NCBI GenBank assembly: GCA_963793105.1 | Contig: CAWBZB010000008.1 | Span: 62,001 to 126,000 of the forward strand | Source: UBA10649 sp963793105 | GTDB lineage: Bacteria; Actinomycetota; Actinomycetes; S36-B12 | Direction: 5' to 3' | Length of the DNA stretch: 64,000 nucleotides | Part shown: positions 60,354-64,000 of the stretch, in pieces | Layout of the letters: the number at the start of each line of letters is the position of its first letter | Numbering within the stretch: position 1 is the first letter of the stretch | Translations under genes and position numbers: made by a program | Notes under the pieces: generated by a model | Database searches by the model: none | What the model was told of the DNA's origin: nothing | Seen by the model: only the letters and a program-made list of their open reading frames with translations

Positions 60354-61375
60354 TCCCCGACCGGGCCGGTCGACGACCTGACCACGAGCTCGGGCCGGAA
60401 GACGAACTCGTCCCGCGGGGCCGGCGTTCCGTTGATCCCGTCGATCAGTGCCTGGACGGCCGCCGTGCCCATCTCTGTGACGGCCTGACGCACGGTCGTG
60501 AGCGGCGGGTCGGTGAAGGCGATCAGCCGCGAGTCGTCGTACCCCACCACGGACACGTCCTCCGGAACGCGGAGGCCGCGTTGCCGGATGGTCCTGATGG
60601 CGCCGAGCGCCATCAGGTCCGAGCCGCACACGATCGCGGTGACCCCGAGCCCGAGGAGATGATGGGCCGCCGCCTGACCGCCTTCGACCGCGAAGAGCGA
60701 GTGCGAGACGAGCCCGGCGGCATCGTCGGCCGAGATGCCCGTGATCCGGGTCATCGCATCGATGAAGGCGGCGCGCTTGCGCACGACAGGGACGAAGCGA
60801 ACCGGCCCGACGGCCAGGCCGATCCGGCGGTGACCCATGGACGTGAGGTGGGTGACGGCGAGGTACATCGCGGCGGCATCGTCATTGGAGATGAAGGGCG
60901 CGTCCACGCCCTCCGCGTAGCCGTTCACCAGCACGATCGGCAGCCCGCGTTCGAGGAGCGCGCGGTAGGGGGCGTGGTCGGCGGTGATGTCCGCGTGCAT
61001 CCCGGAGACGAAGATGATCCCCGCCACGCCCCGGTCCAGCAGCAGTTCCACATACTCGTCCTCGGACACCCCTCCCGGGGTCTGCGTGCACAGCACCGGC
61101 GTGTACCCGTGCTGCGCGAGCAGGGTCTCCATGACCTGGGCGAACGCGGGGAAGATCGGGTTCTCGAGTTCGGGGACGATGAGGCCGACCAGTCCGGATC
61201 GCCCGCGAAGCCGGACCGGGCGCTCGTAGCCGAGGACGTCGAGGGCGGTCAGCACGGCCTGACGCGTCGCGGTGGACACCCCCGGACGATCGTTGAGCAC
61301 CCGGGACACCGTCGCCTCGCTGACGCCCGCCTGCTCGGCGATGTCCGACAGTCGTGCCCGTGGGTTCTCGCTCAC
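60335..61375 (-). CDS. LacI family transcriptional regulator
   Basis: A 346-residue repressor. The N-terminal HTH (RLSDIAEQAGVSEATVSRVL, then NDRPGVSTATRQAVLTALDV, residues 8-48) is followed by hinge GYERPVRLRGRSG and a periplasmic-binding-like effector domain (VGLIVPELENPIFPAFAQVM, VVGYDDSRLIAFTDPPLTTV). GTG start. The gene is convergent with the GS-like gene, overlapping it by 19 bases at the tail. It may regulate the gamma-glutamylation genes, though LacI members usually respond to sugars or nucleosides. Confidence 0.9.
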   Translation of the reverse strand: MSENPRARLSDIAEQAGVSEATVSRVLNDRPGVSTATRQAVLTALDVLGYERPVRLRGRSGLVGLIVPELENPIFPAFAQVMETLLAQHGYTPVLCTQTPGGVSEDEYVELLLDRGVAGIIFVSGMHADITADHAPYRALLERGLPIVLVNGYAEGVDAPFISNDDAAAMYLAVTHLTSMGHRRIGLAVGPVRFVPVVRKRAAFIDAMTRITGISADDAAGLVSHSLFAVEGGQAAAHHLLGLGVTAIVCGSDLMALGAIRTIRQRGLRVPEDVSVVGYDDSRLIAFTDPPLTTVRQAVTEMGTAAVQALIDGINGTPAPRDEFVFRPELVVRSSTGPVGDQQPSK

Positions 61376-61422
61376 CGGATCAGCCTATGGCCCTTCCCGA
61401 GGGGACGTGAAAGGCTGCGACC

Positions 61423-62691
61423 GTGCGACTCACCGGCAGCCTCGACGAGCCCGAGCTCGCGTTCCTGCCCTGGACGACCCCCTTGGAGGACTGGCCGGAC
61501 GACCTCGTCGTCGCCCTCCCGCGCGGGATCTCGCGTCACGTCGTGCGCTTCGTGCGCCTCAATGGCGTCGTCTACGCGATCAAGGAGGTCGAGGAGCACT
61601 ACGCGCAACGGGAGTACGAGCTGCTCTTCGACCTCGAGCGCCGGGACCTGCCGACGGTCGAGCCGGTCGGCGTGATCCTCGACCGGAACGACACCGCGGG
61701 GGAGCCACTGGCGGCCGGGCTCATCACGAAGCACTTGGAGTTCTCGCTGCCCTACCGAGCCCTGTTCTCCTCGAGCCTGCGGCTGGAGACCGCCCATCGG
61801 CTCCTGGATGCACTCGCGGTCCTGATCGTGCAGCTGCACCTGGCCGGCTTCTCGTGGAACGACTGCTCGCTGTCGAACACGCTCTTCCGCCGCGACGCCG
61901 GGGCCTTCGCGGCCTACCTGGTCGACGCCGAGACCGGAGAGCTTCATCCCACCCTCACTGACGGCCAGCGGACGTATGACCTCGAGACGGCGGCCACCAA
62001 CGTCGCCGGCGAGCTGATGGACCTCCAGGCCGCAGGTCGCCTCCACGACGGGATCGACCCCATCGTCACCGGGGTCAGCCTGCGCACGCGGTACGAACAG
62101 CTGTGGGACGAGGTCACCGGCCCGATCGTCATCACCCGGAGCGACCGGTACCCCCTGGAATCCCGGGTGCGCAGCCTGAACGCCCTCGGCTTCGACGTCG
62201 CCGAGCTCCAGGTCTCGACCCAGGAGGACGGCCAGCACATCGTCGTGACGCCGAAGGTCGTCGACTCCGGTCATCACTCGCGACGGCTCATCCGCCTCAC
62301 CGGCCTCGACGTCGAGGAGAACCAGGCCCGCCGGCTGCTGAACGACCTCGACTCCTTCCGCGTCAAGATCGGTCTCGGCAGCGAGGACGAGGAGATCGCC
62401 GCGCATCGATGGGTCACCGAGCGCTTCGAGCGGGTGATGTCCGAGGTGCCCCCGGCGCTTCGGGGGAAGCTCGAGCCCGCCGAGATCTTCCACGAGGTGC
62501 TCGAGCACCGGTGGTTCATGTCCGAACGGGCCGGCACGAGTGTCCCGTTCGGCGTGGCCATCGCGGACTATGTGACGACGATCCTGGCCGCCAAGCCCGA
62601 CGAGCAGGCCGTGCTCGGTGCGCGCGCGGGCACGCCCAGCGACGACACCGCGGCACTCAGGATCGTGCTGCCGCCCGCCGACCGGCCGTGA
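61423..62691 (+). CDS. DUF4032 domain protein, kinase-like
   Basis: A 422-residue actinobacterial protein. The first half resembles a lipopolysaccharide-kinase/atypical kinase fold: VYAIKEVEEHYAQREYELLF (Lys and Glu), HLAGFSWNDCSLSNTLF (catalytic-loop-like) and AAYLVDAETGE (DFG-like). The C-terminal DUF4032 part contains RSLNALGFDVAELQVST and VTERFERVMSEVPPAL. Function unknown. GTG start; its stop overlaps the antiporter start (GTGA). Confidence 0.85.
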   Translation: MRLTGSLDEPELAFLPWTTPLEDWPDDLVVALPRGISRHVVRFVRLNGVVYAIKEVEEHYAQREYELLFDLERRDLPTVEPVGVILDRNDTAGEPLAAGLITKHLEFSLPYRALFSSSLRLETAHRLLDALAVLIVQLHLAGFSWNDCSLSNTLFRRDAGAFAAYLVDAETGELHPTLTDGQRTYDLETAATNVAGELMDLQAAGRLHDGIDPIVTGVSLRTRYEQLWDEVTGPIVITRSDRYPLESRVRSLNALGFDVAELQVSTQEDGQHIVVTPKVVDSGHHSRRLIRLTGLDVEENQARRLLNDLDSFRVKIGLGSEDEEIAAHRWVTERFERVMSEVPPALRGKLEPAEIFHEVLEHRWFMSERAGTSVPFGVAIADYVTTILAAKPDEQAVLGARAGTPSDDTAALRIVLPPADRP

Positions 62692-63878
62692 TCGAGGACT
62701 TCCGCTCCCTGCTGGTCATTGCGGCCATCTCTGCCTTCGTCCCCCTCCTCGTCGGGCTCTTCCGCATCAAGGTGGCCGAGGTCGTCCTCCTGCTGGGAGC
62801 CGGGATCCTCTTCGGCCCGGAGCTCGTCGGGTGGATCACCGTTGACGAATCGATCGACCTGCTGGCCCAGCTCGGGCTCGGCCTGCTGTTCTTCCTGGCC
62901 GGGATGGAGCTCGAGCAGCGTGCGGTCCGCGGCGAGAGCGGTCGGCTGGCCGCCGTCGGCTGGGGCATCTCCCTCGTCGTCGCCGCCGTGGCCGCGATCA
63001 TCATGACGGAGACCGGGAGGATCCACGACACCCTCGGCGTCGCGATCGCCCTCACCTCGACGGCACTCGGGACGTTGCTTCCCATCCTCCGCGACCGGGG
63101 GGAGCTGAACACGCGCTTCGGCACGCTGTTCATGGGCGCGGGCGCATGGGGGGAGTTCGGACCCATCGTCGCGATCTCCGTGCTGCTGAGCACCAAGTCG
63201 TCCTTCGTCGCCCTGCTCAGCCTGGTGGGCTTCGGGGTGGTGGCGTTCGCGCTGGCCACGCTGCCCTCCCGCCTGGCGGGGGATCGCGTCCGGGCGATCC
63301 TCGAGCGCGGACATCACACGAGCTCCCAGACCGCCCTTCGCTTCACCATGCTGCTGATGATCCTGCTGCTGTCCCTCGCGGGGGTGTTCGGCCTCGACGT
63401 TGTCCTCGGCGCCTTCATCGCCGGTGTGATCGTGCGCCGGTTCGCCCCCGTGGAGTCCGATTCGGCCCTTCAGGGCAAGATCGAGGCGATCGGCTTCGGC
63501 TTCCTCATCCCGCTCTTCTTCGTCGTGTCCGGGGCCGTGCTCGACATCGTCTCGATCATCGAGAACCCCCTGCCGATGCTGCGGTTCTTCGTCTACATGC
63601 TGCTCGCCAGGGGGGTGACCCAGTACGTCCTGTACCGCAGGGCCATCCCCGACCGTCGCGAACGCGCCCGCTTCTCGCTGCTGGTGGCGACCGCCCTGCC
63701 CATCATCGTCGCCGTCACCAGCATCGAGGTGGGTGCCGGCCTCATGGACCCCGCCAACGCCGCGGCACTCGTGGGCGCCGGGGCGCTCACCGTTCTCGTC
63801 TTCCCACTGGTCGGCAACGCGCTGGTCCGCGGCGGGCCGCCACTCGTGGATCAGGAACGGGCGGCGAACACCGCCTGA
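62688..63878 (+). CDS. Cation:proton antiporter, CPA2 family
   Basis: A 396-residue membrane protein with about 12 hydrophobic segments; no C-terminal TrkA-N domain. Family features: VVLLLGAGILFGPELVGWI, FLAGMELEQRAVRGESG, LTSTALGTLLPILRD (conserved STALG) and DVVLGAFIAGVIVRRFAPVE, then FGFLIPLFFVVSGAVLDI. It probably exchanges K+ or Na+ for protons. GTG start overlapping the DUF4032 stop. The 3' end overlaps the next, convergent gene by 28 bases. Confidence 0.9.
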   Translation: MIEDFRSLLVIAAISAFVPLLVGLFRIKVAEVVLLLGAGILFGPELVGWITVDESIDLLAQLGLGLLFFLAGMELEQRAVRGESGRLAAVGWGISLVVAAVAAIIMTETGRIHDTLGVAIALTSTALGTLLPILRDRGELNTRFGTLFMGAGAWGEFGPIVAISVLLSTKSSFVALLSLVGFGVVAFALATLPSRLAGDRVRAILERGHHTSSQTALRFTMLLMILLLSLAGVFGLDVVLGAFIAGVIVRRFAPVESDSALQGKIEAIGFGFLIPLFFVVSGAVLDIVSIIENPLPMLRFFVYMLLARGVTQYVLYRRAIPDRRERARFSLLVATALPIIVAVTSIEVGAGLMDPANAAALVGAGALTVLVFPLVGNALVRGGPPLVDQERAANTA

Positions 63879-64000
63879 AGCACGATACCGGCGGCAACCG
63901 AGGCGTTCAGGGACTCCACCCCGCCGACCATCGGGATGCTCACGCGCCAGTCGCAGGTCTGGCCGACCAACCGGGAGAGCCCGGCGCCCTCGGCGCCGAT
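63851..64000 (-). CDS. TrmH/SpoU family rRNA methyltransferase, 3' end (gene runs off the window end)
   Basis: The last 49 residues of a SPOUT-fold 2'-O-ribose methyltransferase: IGAEGAGLSRLVGQTCDWRV, then SIPMVGGVESLNASVAAGIV and a short tail AARS. GxEGxGLS and IPMxGxxxSLNVSVAAGI are the SAM-knot motifs of the RlmB/TrmH family. The 23S rRNA Gm2251 methyltransferase RlmB is the best guess; other TrmH members cannot be excluded without the N-terminal part. Tail-to-tail 28-base overlap with the antiporter gene. Confidence 0.85.
   Translation of the reverse strand: MGAEGAGLSRLVGQTCDWRVSIPMVGGVESLNASVAAGIVLQAVFAARS

Noticed and set aside
58910..61675. A 921-codon open frame on the plus strand
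   Set aside because: It overlaps the GS-like gene in another frame and is antisense to the LacI gene. Its translation is rich in Arg, Gly and Pro with no domain, as expected for the shadow of GC-rich genes.

Overview
This window comes from a high-GC, Gram-positive actinomycete (phylum Actinomycetota). The evidence is a GC-rich third codon position almost everywhere, frequent GTG starts, 4-nt ATGA/GTGA gene overlaps, the actinobacterial families DUF3263 and DUF4032, a groEL without groES behind CIRCE operators, and a complete mycofactocin locus. The genus cannot be fixed from the sequence. No phage, insertion sequence, CRISPR array or rRNA was seen; one tRNA-Thr is present. No stretch above about 250 bases lacks a gene or recognisable feature.

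Layout. (1) 1-4174, minus strand: 5' part of groEL with two tandem CIRCE operators, an orphan sugar-type solute-binding protein, a DUF3263 protein and a frameshifted CPBP-family protease. (2) 4211-9523, plus strand: a tight six-gene kynurenine catabolic operon (formamidase, KynU, KMO, aminomuconate deaminase, 3-hydroxyanthranilate dioxygenase, ACMS decarboxylase), i.e. the meta-cleavage route from formylkynurenine towards 4-oxalocrotonate. Tryptophan dioxygenase and aminomuconate-semialdehyde dehydrogenase are not in the window. (3) 9592-16432: a cluster built around a GS-like ligase and a FluG-type amidohydrolase, with an RpiR regulator, a frameshifted M20 amidohydrolase, a mycofactocin-type SDR and a class III aminotransferase. 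(4) 16675-23116: mycofactocin locus, mftF-mftR (minus) facing mftA-B-C-D-E-SDR (plus); mftR carries a frameshift.

(5) 23199-45240 is the most unusual region. Leftwards runs a probable operon livJ-G-F-H-M, GNAT, pxpA, biotinyl carrier, biotin carboxylase, pxpB-like, pxpC-like, RidA, cupin, preceded by hyuA-hyuB. Rightwards from the same control region run a PucR-type regulator, a second hyuA-hyuB pair, a beta-hydroxyacid-type dehydrogenase and the biotin importer bioY. The gene content suggests uptake and ATP-driven opening of a cyclic amide or ureide. It includes a biotin-dependent carboxylase assembled from separate BC, BCCP and Kip/AHS-type carboxyltransferase subunits, with biotin supply encoded alongside. 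A perfect 9+1+9 palindrome lies in the divergent promoter.

(6) 45300-53908: stress protein, small membrane protein, two ABC exporters, tRNA-Thr, MFS transporter and an ethanolamine/amino-acid permease. (7) 53992-61375: a gamma-glutamylation catabolic set (GS-like ligase, aldehyde dehydrogenase, SDR, DinB protein, glutamine amidotransferase-type hydrolase, a second GS-like protein that has lost active-site residues, LacI regulator), probably for polyamines or other amines imported by the nearby permeases. (8) 61423-64000: DUF4032 kinase-like protein, CPA2 antiporter and the 3' end of an rRNA methyltransferase gene.

Three otherwise well-preserved genes (CPBP protease, M20 amidohydrolase, mftR) are each broken by a single frameshift. 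They may be sequencing errors or recent mutations, and the reader should treat them as unresolved.
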